Positions 1-6,730 are shown, counted from the first letter of the stretch. The stretch: 13,532 nucleotides of DNA from DASZZV01 sp035544835 (GCA_035544835.1 DASZZV010000301.1:1-13532), one strand, 5' to 3'. Notes: generated by a model from the sequence alone, not told the origin. A program made the numbers and translations.

Positions 1-1
1 C

Positions 2-463
2 CCTGATGTGCCGCAACTCCGGCTCGATGAGGGACGACTCAAGCAGATTCTTTTCAATCTCCTCTCCAATGCCATCAAGTTCTCGCCGAACGGGGGAACG
101 GTGACGATCAGCGTCGGTCATGTCGGCTCCGCCCAATCGCCAATCGGCTGTGACAGCGTCCGAATCGCCGTGGCCGACGAAGGGATCGGGATGGAGCAGG
201 ATGAGCTCCGCAAGATCTTCGACGAGTTTTATCAGACCGAAGAGGGGCGGCGAACTACGCGCAGCGGTACCGGACTCGGTCTGTCATTGACCCGCAACTT
301 CGTCGAGCTCCATCACGGAGTCATCGATGTGCGATCGGCTCCCGCGGTCGGGTCGACCTTCACTCTGCATCTGCCAGTCGACTTTCAGGAAATGCAGGGC
401 GAGTTCGCCTTTCCCGCGGCCGGCTCGGGCACCAAGTTCGACACGCCGCCGACGTTGAATTGA
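2..463 (+). CDS. Sensor histidine kinase, C-terminal ATPase domain (5' truncated)
   Basis: The frame is open to the window edge, so this is the last 153 residues of a longer kinase. It is the HATPase_c catalytic domain, which binds ATP and phosphorylates a histidine in the missing upstream part. Visible motifs are the N box (NLLSNAIKF, Asn19 and Asn23 of the visible part), the G1 box DEGIG, an F-box-like region (KIFDEFYQ) and the G2 box GTGLGL. The chain ends about 25 residues after the domain with a low-complexity tail, so no receiver domain follows. The N box and surroundings resemble the hybrid kinase at 9798-11975, so the two may be paralogues. Sensor input and partner regulator cannot be seen. 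Confidence 0.93.
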   Translation, partial: PDVPQLRLDEGRLKQILFNLLSNAIKFSPNGGTVTISVGHVGSAQSPIGCDSVRIAVADEGIGMEQDELRKIFDEFYQTEEGRRTTRSGTGLGLSLTRNFVELHHGVIDVRSAPAVGSTFTLHLPVDFQEMQGEFAFPAAGSGTKFDTPPTLN

Positions 464-487
464 GGGCGGGCCGGGTGACGACGGCCT

Positions 488-611
488 CTTGTGTGGCACA
501 GGCACTCTTGCCTGTGTGCCGCGGCGTCGAGCCGTGGCGTTCCTGTTAGGATTCAAAGGGAGGTCGGCCGCGACGGCCGACACACAGGCAAGAGTGCCTG
601 TGCCACACAAG
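488..611. repeat. Repeat A1: large inverted repeat made of hairpins
   Basis: Perfect 31-base inverted arms lie at 488-518 and 581-611. Each arm contains its own hairpin: CACAGGCA, loop CTCT, TGCCTGTG. Between the arms are two more GC-rich hairpins: GCCGCGGC-GTCGA-GCCGTGGC (one mismatch) and GTCGGCCG-CGA-CGGCCGAC. Related copies lie at 5568-5712 (opposite internal orientation) and 9685-9797. The element follows the kinase stop by about 25 bases and could terminate its transcript. It has no coding sense; small ORFs across it are artefacts of the repeat. A REP-like or MITE-like non-autonomous element is the best description. Confidence 0.9.
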
Positions 612-681
612 ATCCGCTCCGCGTCTGGCCACGTCGATGCCGTTGTCCCTGTTGTGAAAACCATGCCGACATGCTAGAAGG

Positions 682-695
682 CTCGCTTCGGCGAG
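682..695 (+). other. Small hairpin with UUCG tetraloop upstream of the 60-residue ORF
   Basis: CTCGC-TTCG-GCGAG forms a perfect 5-bp stem closed by C-G around a UUCG loop, a class known to be exceptionally stable in RNA. It ends 14 bases before the GGAGGG ribosome-binding site (710-715) of the small gene at 726, so it would lie in that gene's 5' leader. A role in RNA protection or translation control is inference; chance is possible for so short a stem. Confidence 0.35.
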
Positions 696-725
696 ATCCT
701 GGGAACGCCGGAGGGAAAGAATACG

Positions 726-908
726 ATGCCTCTGCTCTTCATTCTGGTTGCCCTCATGACGCTGGCCATCGCCGTCCTTTGCTACGTCTGGATGACGAAT
801 TCCCGCGCATCTCAGACTCGAATGGAGCAGCAGTATCAGAAGATGGTCTCGCTGCTCGAAGAGCAGAACGCTATTCTGCGAAGTCAGAGTAGAACTGATG
901 ACAGATGA
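726..908 (+). CDS. Small single-pass membrane protein with coiled coil, unknown function
   Basis: A 60-residue ORF. Residues about 3-24 are strongly hydrophobic (LLFILVALMTLAIAVLCYVW), giving one membrane helix, and residues about 27-53 are polar with heptad-like spacing (QTRMEQQYQKMVSLLEEQN), a likely coiled coil on the cytoplasmic side. A good ribosome-binding site, GGAGGG at 710-715, precedes the ATG by 10 bases, which is the main support for a real gene. The last residues (TDDR) and the stop fall inside a heptamer repeat array (894-933). It lies 44 bases before the dTDP-glucose dehydratase gene on the same strand, so co-transcription is possible. I do not recognise a family. Confidence 0.65.
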   Translation: MPLLFILVALMTLAIAVLCYVWMTNSRASQTRMEQQYQKMVSLLEEQNAILRSQSRTDDR

Positions 909-933
909 CGGACAGGCGTCATCCGTCACCTGC
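894..933. repeat. Heptamer array / inverted repeat (unit like RGATGAC)
   Basis: 7-base units ACTGATG, ACAGATG, ACGGACA run forward and are followed by the reverse complement type (AGATGGC, AGGTGAC, GGATGAC on the other strand). CAGATGACGGA (902-912) pairs with TCCGTCACCTG (923-933) at 10 of 11 positions. It contains the stop codon of the 60-residue ORF (906-908) and ends just before the ribosome-binding site of the 953 gene. It could be a weak terminator or attenuator. Confidence 0.6.
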
Positions 934-952
934 CATCTAAAGAGGTCCACTC

Positions 953-1990
953 ATGCGCTATCTCGTAACCGGTGGTGCCGGTTTTATCGGCTCGAATTTC
1001 ATCCGTTTCATTTTCACGAAGTACGGCACAGATGCCGAAATCGTGAATCTGGACAAGCTCACCTATGCAGGGATTCGTGAGAATCTCGCTGAGTATGAGG
1101 GACAGCCGAACTACCGCTTTCTTCAGGGCGACATCGCAAACCCGGACGACGTAGCGGAGGCGTACCGGGGTATCGACGGGCGCGGAATCGACGTCGTCGT
1201 CAATTTCGCCGCCGAAACGCATGTCGACCGATCCCTCATGGAGGCCGGCACCTTCATTGCCACCGACGTGCACGGCGTACTGGTTCTGCTCGAAGAAGCT
1301 CGCAAACATTTCTCTTCCCTCAAGCGGTTCATTCAGATTTCGACGGACGAGGTGTATGGCTCCATTGACAGCGGATCGTTCACGGAGATCGATCCGCTGA
1401 ACCCGCGCAATCCCTACTCCGCTTCCAAAGCGGGCGGTGACCGGATGGCCTATGCCTATTCGGAGACCTACGAGTTGCCGGTCGTGGTCACGAGAGCGTC
1501 GAACAATTTCGGACCCTGGCAGTATCCGGAAAAGCTCATCCCGCTTTTCGTGACCAATGCCATCGATGATCTGCCACTGCCCTTGTATGGCGACGGCAAA
1601 AACGTCCGGGACTGGCTGTTCGTCGATGATCACTGCGCCGCCATCGACTTCCTGATCGACAGGGGCGTCAAAGGCGAGACCTACAATGTCGGCGGCGGCA
1701 ATGAGCGCGAGAATCGTGAGATCACCCACAAGATCCTCGAGTTGACGGGCAAGCCGGAGAGTCTCATCAAGCCGGTCCAGGATCGTCAGGGCCACGACCG
1801 CCGCTACTCACTGGATGCCACCAAACTGGAGCGTCTCGGATTCAAGTCGAAGGCTTCTTTTGACGAGGCCCTCGAGAAAACGATCCGCTGGTACAAGGAA
1901 AACGAGCCCTGGTGGCGCGCCATCAAGGATCGCAACGCCGAGTTCAAGGCGTACTACGCGAAGCAGTATGGCGAGAAGCTGGGGAAGTAA
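953..1990 (+). CDS. rfbB: dTDP-glucose 4,6-dehydratase
   Basis: 345 residues, the normal length for RmlB/RfbB. This cytoplasmic NAD-dependent enzyme converts dTDP-glucose to dTDP-4-keto-6-deoxyglucose, the second step of dTDP-L-rhamnose and other deoxysugar synthesis. It is an extended SDR: the NAD-binding GGAGFIGSN motif is at residues 7-15, FAAETHVDRS at 85-94, the dehydratase triad Thr131-Asp132-Glu133 lies in STDEVYG, and the catalytic Tyr155 and Lys159 are in YSASK. SNNFGPWQYPEKLIP follows, as usual in the family. AGAGG at 941-945, 7 bases before the ATG, fixes the start. The other rhamnose genes (rmlA, rmlC, rmlD) are not adjacent. It converges on the PLD gene. Confidence 0.96.
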   Translation: MRYLVTGGAGFIGSNFIRFIFTKYGTDAEIVNLDKLTYAGIRENLAEYEGQPNYRFLQGDIANPDDVAEAYRGIDGRGIDVVVNFAAETHVDRSLMEAGTFIATDVHGVLVLLEEARKHFSSLKRFIQISTDEVYGSIDSGSFTEIDPLNPRNPYSASKAGGDRMAYAYSETYELPVVVTRASNNFGPWQYPEKLIPLFVTNAIDDLPLPLYGDGKNVRDWLFVDDHCAAIDFLIDRGVKGETYNVGGGNERENREITHKILELTGKPESLIKPVQDRQGHDRRYSLDATKLERLGFKSKASFDEALEKTIRWYKENEPWWRAIKDRNAEFKAYYAKQYGEKLGK

Positions 1991-1991
1991 C

Positions 1992-2030
1992 GGAAGGCGG
2001 AAAGCAGAAAGCAAGAAAGCAGAGAGCAGG
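1992..2030. repeat. Heptamer array (unit RGAAAGC)
   Basis: Purine-rich 7-base units run in succession: GGAAGGC, GGAAAGC, AGAAAGC, one extra A, AGAAAGC, AGAGAGC. It starts one base after the dehydratase stop codon. A related array on the opposite strand lies at 2219-2245, so the two bracket repeat B1 in inverted orientation. Confidence 0.7.
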
Positions 2031-2063
2031 CCTTTCAGTATTTGACGTGATCTTGCCTTTGTT

Positions 2064-2216
2064 GTCATCCCGAGCAAGGGCGGTTGGGTGGGAGGGGCGA
2101 GGGACCTCTCAAGTTCGTACATTCCGCATTCCAGGCGGCGCAGAGCCTGAACTCAAAATGTACTATTTTGCGAGGTCCCTCGCCCCTCCCGCCCACCCAC
2201 GCATGCTCGGGATGAC
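2064..2216. repeat. Repeat B1: long inverted repeat with GTCATCCCGAGC ends
   Basis: Both ends read GTCATCCCGAGCA inward. The arms of about 45 bases (2064-2108 and 2172-2216) pair at about 40 positions and include GGGAGGGGCGAGGGACCTC. The centre has nested complementarity: GTACATT (2117-2123) with AATGTAC (2157-2163) and CAGGC (2132-2136) with GCCTG (2145-2149). A second arm copy is at 13471-13512. It lies between the convergent dehydratase and PLD genes and could act as a two-way terminator. Repeats with GTCATCC-GAGC ends are common in several GC-rich phyla. Confidence 0.9.
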
Positions 2217-2218
2217 AC

Positions 2219-2245
2219 TCCTTCTGCCTTCGCCCTCTGCTTTCT
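2219..2245. repeat. Heptamer array, inverted partner of 1992-2030
   Basis: The plus strand reads TCCTTCT, GCCTTC (6), GCCCTCT, GCTTTCT; on the minus strand these are AGAAAGC, AGAGGGC, GAAGGC, AGAAGGA. The units match the array at 1992-2030 in opposite orientation, directly outside repeat B1 and 12 bases from the PLD stop codon. Confidence 0.6.
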
Positions 2246-2257
2246 GACACCTGCCTT

Positions 2258-3526
2258 TCACAGCTGCGGCCTGAAAAAGCCTGCCACGGACTCCTTGACG
2301 CGCATCATCCAGGGTCGCCTGATGAAGTGACGCAGTGTGATCTCGTTGGATCGCTTGAGATCGTCGGCGAACATTGCCTCCATCTTCTGAGCGATGCCCT
2401 CGTCATAGACGTTGACGTTGACTTCGTCATTGAGGCGGAAGCTGCGGTCGTCGAAATTCGAGGAGCCGACGGTCGACCAGATGCCATCCACGACCATGGT
2501 CTTGGCGTGGACCATCGTCCCCTGGTATTCAAAGATTTTGATGCCTTTCCGCAGCAGCCTCTCGTAATGCCACCGGCTGGCCTGCCTGACGATGGGAACA
2601 TCGGTCCATTTGCCGGGCACGATGACGCGCACTGTCACGCCGCGGCGAATGGCTCCCTCCAGTGCGCGGATGGTGTCGGCGTCAGGAATGAAGTAGGCAT
2701 TGGTGATACTGATCGACCGCACCGCGCTGACGATGGAGATGATGTAGAGGAGCTTCGCGCTGGAAGAGCCTTCCGACGGCGAGGACTTGATTACCTGTGT
2801 GAGGTGCTCGCCGACAGGGTCGGGTTGGGGGAAGTAATTGAGTCCGGTGAGAATCTCACCGCGGCTTTTCACCCAGTTGTCCATGAAGGCGAACTGCATC
2901 TGTGTGACGGCCGGGCCTTCGAGCCGAATCTGAGTCTCTCTCCAGTGATCGAAGGCGTCGGCATTGCCCTTCCACAGGTCGGCGATTCCGACACCGCCCG
3001 TGAAGCCGACGCGGCCGTCGACGACGAGCATCTTTCGGTGGGTGCGGTGGTTGACGCGCGACATCGAGTACCACCTGAGTGGGTGGTACCACTCCAAATC
3101 CACTCCATTGCGCCCCAGAAAGTCGATCAGCGCCCGTGACATCGGCGCCGATCCCACGGCATCGAGGATGAGCTTCACTTCGACACCGGCGCGACAGCGC
3201 TCAGCCAGCGCCTCGGCGAAGTTCCGTCCGATTTCACCGTCCCAGTAGATGTAGGACTCCATGTTGATGGTGTGTCGCGCTTCGCGGATCGCCGATAACA
3301 TCGAGGGGAAGATCTCCACTCCGTTTTTCAGAATCTCCACTTTGTTGCCGCCGATGATCTGGGCACCGGTGAGCGCCCACATGGTCTGCATGAAGCCGGC
3401 ATCGCGGATGCCGAACTGATGTTTCATGTGGTAGCGGAGAGGGCTGCGCCTCCGGACGATGGGCAGGGTCGGTCGTCGCGGGTAGCGCGGGAGACGCGTC
3501 GGTGATGTCAAAAGCGGCCTCTCCAT
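2258..3526 (-). CDS. Phospholipase D family protein, probable cardiolipin synthase (ClsB-like)
   Basis: 422 residues from the ATG at 3526. It has two PLD (HKD) motifs: His163-x-Lys165-x4-Asp170 (THRKMLVVDGRVGFTGG) and His340-x-Lys342-x4-Asp347 (VHAKTMVVDG, then GSSNFDDRS). The order, spacing and phrases such as NGVEIFPSMLSAI and RLEGPAV fit bacterial cardiolipin synthases of the short type without N-terminal membrane helices, which join phosphatidyl groups at the inner membrane. Substrate is inferred from the family. The frame is open further upstream, but that part lies inside the DUF4112 gene and reads as low-complexity. The 3526 ATG overlaps the DUF4112 end by 19 bases, which suggests translational coupling; it has no clear ribosome-binding site, and Met34 (3427) or Met46 (3391) are alternatives. 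Confidence 0.92.
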   Translation of the reverse strand: MERPLLTSPTRLPRYPRRPTLPIVRRRSPLRYHMKHQFGIRDAGFMQTMWALTGAQIIGGNKVEILKNGVEIFPSMLSAIREARHTINMESYIYWDGEIGRNFAEALAERCRAGVEVKLILDAVGSAPMSRALIDFLGRNGVDLEWYHPLRWYSMSRVNHRTHRKMLVVDGRVGFTGGVGIADLWKGNADAFDHWRETQIRLEGPAVTQMQFAFMDNWVKSRGEILTGLNYFPQPDPVGEHLTQVIKSSPSEGSSSAKLLYIISIVSAVRSISITNAYFIPDADTIRALEGAIRRGVTVRVIVPGKWTDVPIVRQASRWHYERLLRKGIKIFEYQGTMVHAKTMVVDGIWSTVGSSNFDDRSFRLNDEVNVNVYDEGIAQKMEAMFADDLKRSNEITLRHFIRRPWMMRVKESVAGFFRPQL

Positions 3527-4011
3527 GAAGTCACGATCAGAATCATGCTCACCAGCAGGATCACGCTGATCGCGGCCAGCACCAGAAGGACCGCGGCGAC
3601 TCCGAACCCGATGCGCCGCCACGACCGCGGCGGCCGCGATCGATCCCGATGACGAATCAGAATCTCGACGTTGGCCATGTTTTCCTCGAACATGAAGTCG
3701 AAGAAATCGCCCACTACCGGGATCGAGCCGAGCGCGAAGTCGAGGATGACGTTGAAGAGCATCCGGAGGAACTTCGGCAAGGGGACTCGATGACGCAGCG
3801 CACCGAAAAGAATCCAGCTGGACATGAAGGCGCCGACGGCATCACCGACACCGGGAATGAGTCCCAGTGCGGCATCGAGCCCTACTCGTTTCTTCGTCCC
3901 CGGGACGGCTACGGCCTCGTCCATGAGCACGGCGAACTTTCGCAGGGCCCGCAAGTCAGCAGGAATGGCCGCGTCTGGCTCGAGTACTTCAGGTATCTTG
4001 ATGTCGTTCAC
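3508..4011 (-). CDS. DUF4112 domain membrane protein
   Basis: 167 residues. The DUF4112 core runs from about 24 to 120 with its two glycine/proline repeats, GLDAALGLIPGVGDAVG (44-60) and ALGSIPVVGDFFDFMFEEN (93-111). A strongly hydrophobic C-terminal helix (about 134-160) anchors it in the membrane. The molecular function of DUF4112 is unknown. I chose the GTG at 4011 because AAGGA (4018-4022 on the plus strand numbering) precedes it by 6 bases; an open frame to 4053 lacks such support. Its 3' end overlaps the start of the PLD gene, so the two probably form an operon and a role in the envelope or with phospholipid synthesis is a fair guess. Confidence 0.88.
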   Translation of the reverse strand: MNDIKIPEVLEPDAAIPADLRALRKFAVLMDEAVAVPGTKKRVGLDAALGLIPGVGDAVGAFMSSWILFGALRHRVPLPKFLRMLFNVILDFALGSIPVVGDFFDFMFEENMANVEILIRHRDRSRPPRSWRRIGFGVAAVLLVLAAISVILLVSMILIVTSWRGRF

Positions 4012-4110
4012 TAGAGTTCCTTTGCTCTGGTCGCCGTGGGCCAGGGATTGCAAACGCGCGTGCCAGGTAAGCTATTTGCGGTGCAGAGAACCTGCCTGCA
4101 GGTACAAAGA
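4012..4110. promoter_or_regulatory. Divergent intergenic region between DUF4112 and YihY genes
   Basis: These 99 bases must hold the promoters of both divergent units. I see the AAGGA ribosome-binding site for the minus-strand gene at its left edge, a TTGCAA that might be a -35 box (4048-4053) without a convincing -10 partner, and an 8-base palindrome CCTGCAGG (4095-4102). No repeat element is present, unlike the convergent junctions. Confidence 0.3.
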
Positions 4111-5523
4111 ATGGTTGATAACCCCGATACACCCCAAACCCGGCGCTCCACCTCGGAGCGATTCCGGAAAGCGCGGAGCTGGGCCTGGTCTACCTGGACG
4201 GATGAGGCCCCGCTCATCTACCGCCGCTCGGCGACCGGTAAACACAGGGCCCGGGTTCTGTGGGTCGAGCTATTCCTTTTCTGTCGCGAGGTGATCCGGA
4301 ACTTCATCAACTCCGACCTGTCCGCTCGCGCCGCTTCTCTCGCCTTCACTACACTTCTGTCCCTGATCCCGCTCACCGTGGCCCTGTCCAGGATGCTGCG
4401 CGTCTACTTCGAGAAGATTTTTCCCGACCTGAGCTCGCAGACCGACACTTTCCTGAATGTCATCATGCCCTATCAGTCTTCGCAGATCGCCTATCACCTG
4501 AACGAGTTTGCGAAAAATGCCTCCGCGGTGTCCGCCTGGGGAACGATCGCCTTCCTGGTGGTCTCCTTCCGCCTGTTCATGGCCGTGGAGATGACCATCA
4601 ACCGCATCTGGAATGCCCATGCCGTTCGCGGCTACCGGCAGAAGATCATCGCCTTCACCATGCTATTTTTCTGGGGCCCGATCCTGATCGGCCTTTCGTT
4701 TACGACGTCGAACACCATGGAGCGGAATCCCGTCCTTCGCGCCGTCACTCAGAACTCGCTCGTTTTGAACCTGGTGCCGGTGATCGTGCTCTTCATTGCC
4801 TTCACCATGCTCTTCTGGCTCGTCCCGGCGACGAAGGTTCGATTGAAATCAGCCGCGCTGGGCGCCCTGGTCACGACCATGCTCTTCGAGCTGGTGCGAT
4901 ATGGCTTCGGCTTTTATGCCCAGTACCTCTTTAAGGGAAAGCTGAACTTCATCTATGGCACTTTGGGTCTGCTGGTGATCTTTCTGCTGGCTCTCGAGGC
5001 CATGTGGGTGGTGATCCTCATCGGCGTTCAGATCAGTTTCGTCTATCAGAATTTTCAGGGGATTCTCCGCGCGTCGGAAAAGCAGCTGGCCGAAGATCCC
5101 CGTTACGATCTCTACTTCGGCGTTCGGGCGCTGGTGGAGATTGCCCGGCGTTTCGAGAAACGCGAGGAAGCGCCTTCCTCCTATCGACTGGCCGAGGAGT
5201 TCGGGGCCACGGACAAACAGATGCTGGCTGTTTTACGAAAGCTCGAGGATGTCCAGCTGGTCAAGGAGATTGGCGGCGACTGGGCCGGATTCGTTCCCGG
5301 CTGCGACGCCAGCAGAATCACGGTCGAGGAAGTGATCCGTCAGATCGAAGGACATCGCCGAGACATTCCTGACAGCGAGTCCGACCTCATCGGGAAAACT
5401 GCGCTGGGAAGAATCTTCCGGACTCTGGATGCGTCCATGACCGCTTCCCTGAGCGAGACGACGATCGGCGATCTGGTGAATGAGCTCAGCGCGCCTCCAC
5501 CAAGACCGCAATTGATGAAGTGA
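4111..5523 (+). CDS. YihY/BrkB family membrane protein with winged-helix-like C-terminus
   Basis: 470 residues from the ATG at 4111; AGG at 4100-4102 is a weak ribosome-binding site, and the frame continues upstream to a GTG at 4036 with no typical family sequence. The YihY/BrkB domain spans about 50-320 with roughly six membrane helices (near 73-95, 143-160, 180-200, 218-238, 245-268, 283-310) and family phrases such as SARAASLAFTTLLSLIPL and GTLGLLVIFLLALEAMWVVILIG. The family was once called RNase BN, now considered a misnomer; transport roles have been proposed without firm proof. Residues about 330-455 form a soluble helical domain (SSYRLAEEFGATDKQMLAVLRKLED) like a winged helix. It probably lies in the cytoplasm. 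Its 3' end converges on the PAP2 gene across repeat A2. Confidence 0.92.
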   Translation: MVDNPDTPQTRRSTSERFRKARSWAWSTWTDEAPLIYRRSATGKHRARVLWVELFLFCREVIRNFINSDLSARAASLAFTTLLSLIPLTVALSRMLRVYFEKIFPDLSSQTDTFLNVIMPYQSSQIAYHLNEFAKNASAVSAWGTIAFLVVSFRLFMAVEMTINRIWNAHAVRGYRQKIIAFTMLFFWGPILIGLSFTTSNTMERNPVLRAVTQNSLVLNLVPVIVLFIAFTMLFWLVPATKVRLKSAALGALVTTMLFELVRYGFGFYAQYLFKGKLNFIYGTLGLLVIFLLALEAMWVVILIGVQISFVYQNFQGILRASEKQLAEDPRYDLYFGVRALVEIARRFEKREEAPSSYRLAEEFGATDKQMLAVLRKLEDVQLVKEIGGDWAGFVPGCDASRITVEEVIRQIEGHRRDIPDSESDLIGKTALGRIFRTLDASMTASLSETTIGDLVNELSAPPPRPQLMK

Positions 5524-5567
5524 AGATGGCGGTGTGATCGCTAACGGTCGACGCTTCAAAGAACGTC

Positions 5568-5712
5568 TCGGTTGCTTCTTGTGTGGCACAGGCACTCTTG
5601 CCTGTGTGTCGGCCGTCGAGGCCGACTTCCCTGTTGAATTGCAGCAGGAACGCCGCGGCTCGACGCCGCGGCACACAGGCAAGAGTGCCTGTGCCACACA
5701 AGAGGCAACCGA
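5568..5712. repeat. Repeat A2: hairpin-array inverted repeat, opposite orientation to A1
   Basis: The 31-base arms at 5578-5608 and 5672-5702 are identical to those of A1. Pairing continues outward to 5568 and 5712 with one mismatch. The inner hairpins occur in reversed order: TCGGCC-GTCGA-GGCCGA first, then GCCGCGGC-TCGAC-GCCGCGGC (perfect). A central hairpin CCTGTTG-AATTG-CAGCAGG (one wobble pair) lies between. The element sits between the convergent YihY and PAP2 genes and could terminate both. Confidence 0.9.
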
Positions 5713-5744
5713 TCGTTTCTTGCATCCAACCTCGATCGCTTCTT

Positions 5745-5774
5745 TTTTCAATTTTCAATTTTCAATTTTCAATT
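5745..5774. repeat. Heptamer array (TTTTCAA x4)
   Basis: Four perfect tandem copies of TTTTCAA (5745-5772) plus two further T. On the minus strand the array encodes the last residues (KIEN) and the TGA stop (5757-5755) of the PAP2 gene. The remaining copies run on past the stop as AT-rich DNA, unlike the GC-rich surroundings. Confidence 0.9.
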
Positions 5775-6645
5775 CCGTCTCGGCCACCTCCGGCCGCCCT
5801 TCACGAAGCCTGTGAATCCGTCGAAACGCCTCGTACGCGCACGTCGTCGTAACGACCCATAGCGTGCCGGCGGAAATACCGGCAAAGATGTCTGTCGTCC
5901 AGTGGACGCCTAGATAGACACGCGATAAGGCTATGGCGAGAACGCAGCACAATGAGAAGGCAAACGCTGCTGAGCGAAGCTTCCAGTTGGTGATGGTTCG
6001 CCAGGCCAGGTAAGCGAGGGCACCGAATACGACCACCGAGCCCATGGAGTGACCGCTGGGAAACGAGAAGCCCGAGGCCTGTCGCATAGCCACAGTGAGA
6101 TCGGGTCTCTGGCGTGCGAAGTAGTACTTCAGATCCTGATTCAGAGCGGCGCCTCCGCCTGCCGTGAGCAGAAGGTACCCGGCCCATCGAGGTCGATGTC
6201 TGAGGAACAGGACGGCGGCTACCAGCAGGACGATCCCCCCCATCACAGGGGGGCTGCCGAGCACGGTAAATGCGGTGAATAGAACCGTCGCCGGATGGGA
6301 CCGGTGAGTCTGCATCCAGTCGTGAACGCCATGGTCGACCTTGACGACCGCGGGAGTCGAATGGCGGAAGGCCTCGGCCAGATCGAGAAACTGGTCTCCG
6401 GTTACGAGCGCGATGATCAGTCCGGCCGCCGTGAGGAGAGCGGCGGGAAGGTAGGCTGCCCATGTGCTCTTCTCCCGCGATCTGGCAATCGCGTCGCGCA
6501 AGGGAGTCATCTTCATCAGCGATGCACCGAAGAGGCGAGACGCGACGCGCTTGGAACGATTCGCCAGCGGCATGGCTATGTAGATCACACCCCACACCAG
6601 CAGGAATGCGGCGATAAACAGAAGGAAGGCGGCGATGGTATTCAT
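5755..6645 (-). CDS. PAP2 family membrane phosphatase
   Basis: 296 residues. A membrane-bound acid phosphatase of the phosphatidic acid phosphatase 2 type, acting on lipid phosphates such as undecaprenyl pyrophosphate or phosphatidylglycerol phosphate; the exact substrate cannot be read from the sequence. All three signature motifs are complete: Lys173-x6-Arg180-Pro181, Pro196-Ser-Gly-His199, and Ser241-Arg242-x5-His248-x3-Asp252. The core has membrane helices near 63-81, 130-148, 155-167, 200-216, 227-241 and 253-270. An extra N-terminal helix (about 4-26) precedes a basic linker, so the protein is longer than minimal PAP2 enzymes. The start has no visible ribosome-binding site. The C-terminal residues come from the TTTTCAA array. 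Confidence 0.93.
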   Translation of the reverse strand: MNTIAAFLLFIAAFLLVWGVIYIAMPLANRSKRVASRLFGASLMKMTPLRDAIARSREKSTWAAYLPAALLTAAGLIIALVTGDQFLDLAEAFRHSTPAVVKVDHGVHDWMQTHRSHPATVLFTAFTVLGSPPVMGGIVLLVAAVLFLRHRPRWAGYLLLTAGGGAALNQDLKYYFARQRPDLTVAMRQASGFSFPSGHSMGSVVVFGALAYLAWRTITNWKLRSAAFAFSLCCVLAIALSRVYLGVHWTTDIFAGISAGTLWVVTTTCAYEAFRRIHRLREGRPEVAETELKIEN

Positions 6646-6673
6646 TGGAGGGTGCGTTGGTGCAATGACGATG

Positions 6674-6722
6674 CTAGCTTCCTAGCTTCTAGCTTCTAGC
6701 TAAAAGCTGGAAGCTAGTAGCT
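6674..6722. repeat. Inverted heptamer array (CTAGCTT) forming a hairpin
   Basis: CTAGCTT, one extra C, CTAGCTT, CTAGCTT, CTAGCTA are followed by the inverse units AAGCTGG, AAGCTAG, TAGCT. The strand folds into a 13-bp stem (6689-6701 with 6705-6717, one G-T pair) and an AAA loop. It lies 8 bases after the stop of the cyclic-nucleotide-binding gene and before the PAP2 start on the same strand, so it could terminate or attenuate transcription between them. No T run follows. Confidence 0.85.
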
Positions 6723-6730
6723 GACTCTAC

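Noticed and set aside
489..677. Small ORFs on both strands through repeat A1, with similar ones in A2 (peptides with CGTGTLACV or AQALLPVC)
   Set aside because: They are translations of the palindromic repeat; the same peptide appears on both strands and at unrelated sites, with no ribosome-binding site and no family.
926..1795. A 289-codon open frame opposite the dTDP-glucose dehydratase gene
   Set aside because: It is antisense to a clear rfbB with all catalytic residues; a shadow of codon bias.
2327..3139. A 270-codon open frame on the plus strand opposite the PLD gene
   Set aside because: It is a shadow of the GC-rich minus-strand gene; its Asp/Val/Gly-rich translation matches no family, whereas the minus strand has two complete HKD motifs.
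3527..3622. Upstream extension of the PLD reading frame to a start at 3622
   Set aside because: It would overlap the DUF4112 gene by 115 bases and reads as Arg/Asp/Gly-rich low-complexity sequence unlike the PLD family.
6674..6722. Classical rho-independent terminator after the cyclic-nucleotide-binding gene
   Set aside because: The stem is good but AT-rich for a terminator, and no run of T follows on the minus strand; kept only as a hairpin repeat with possible attenuating effect.
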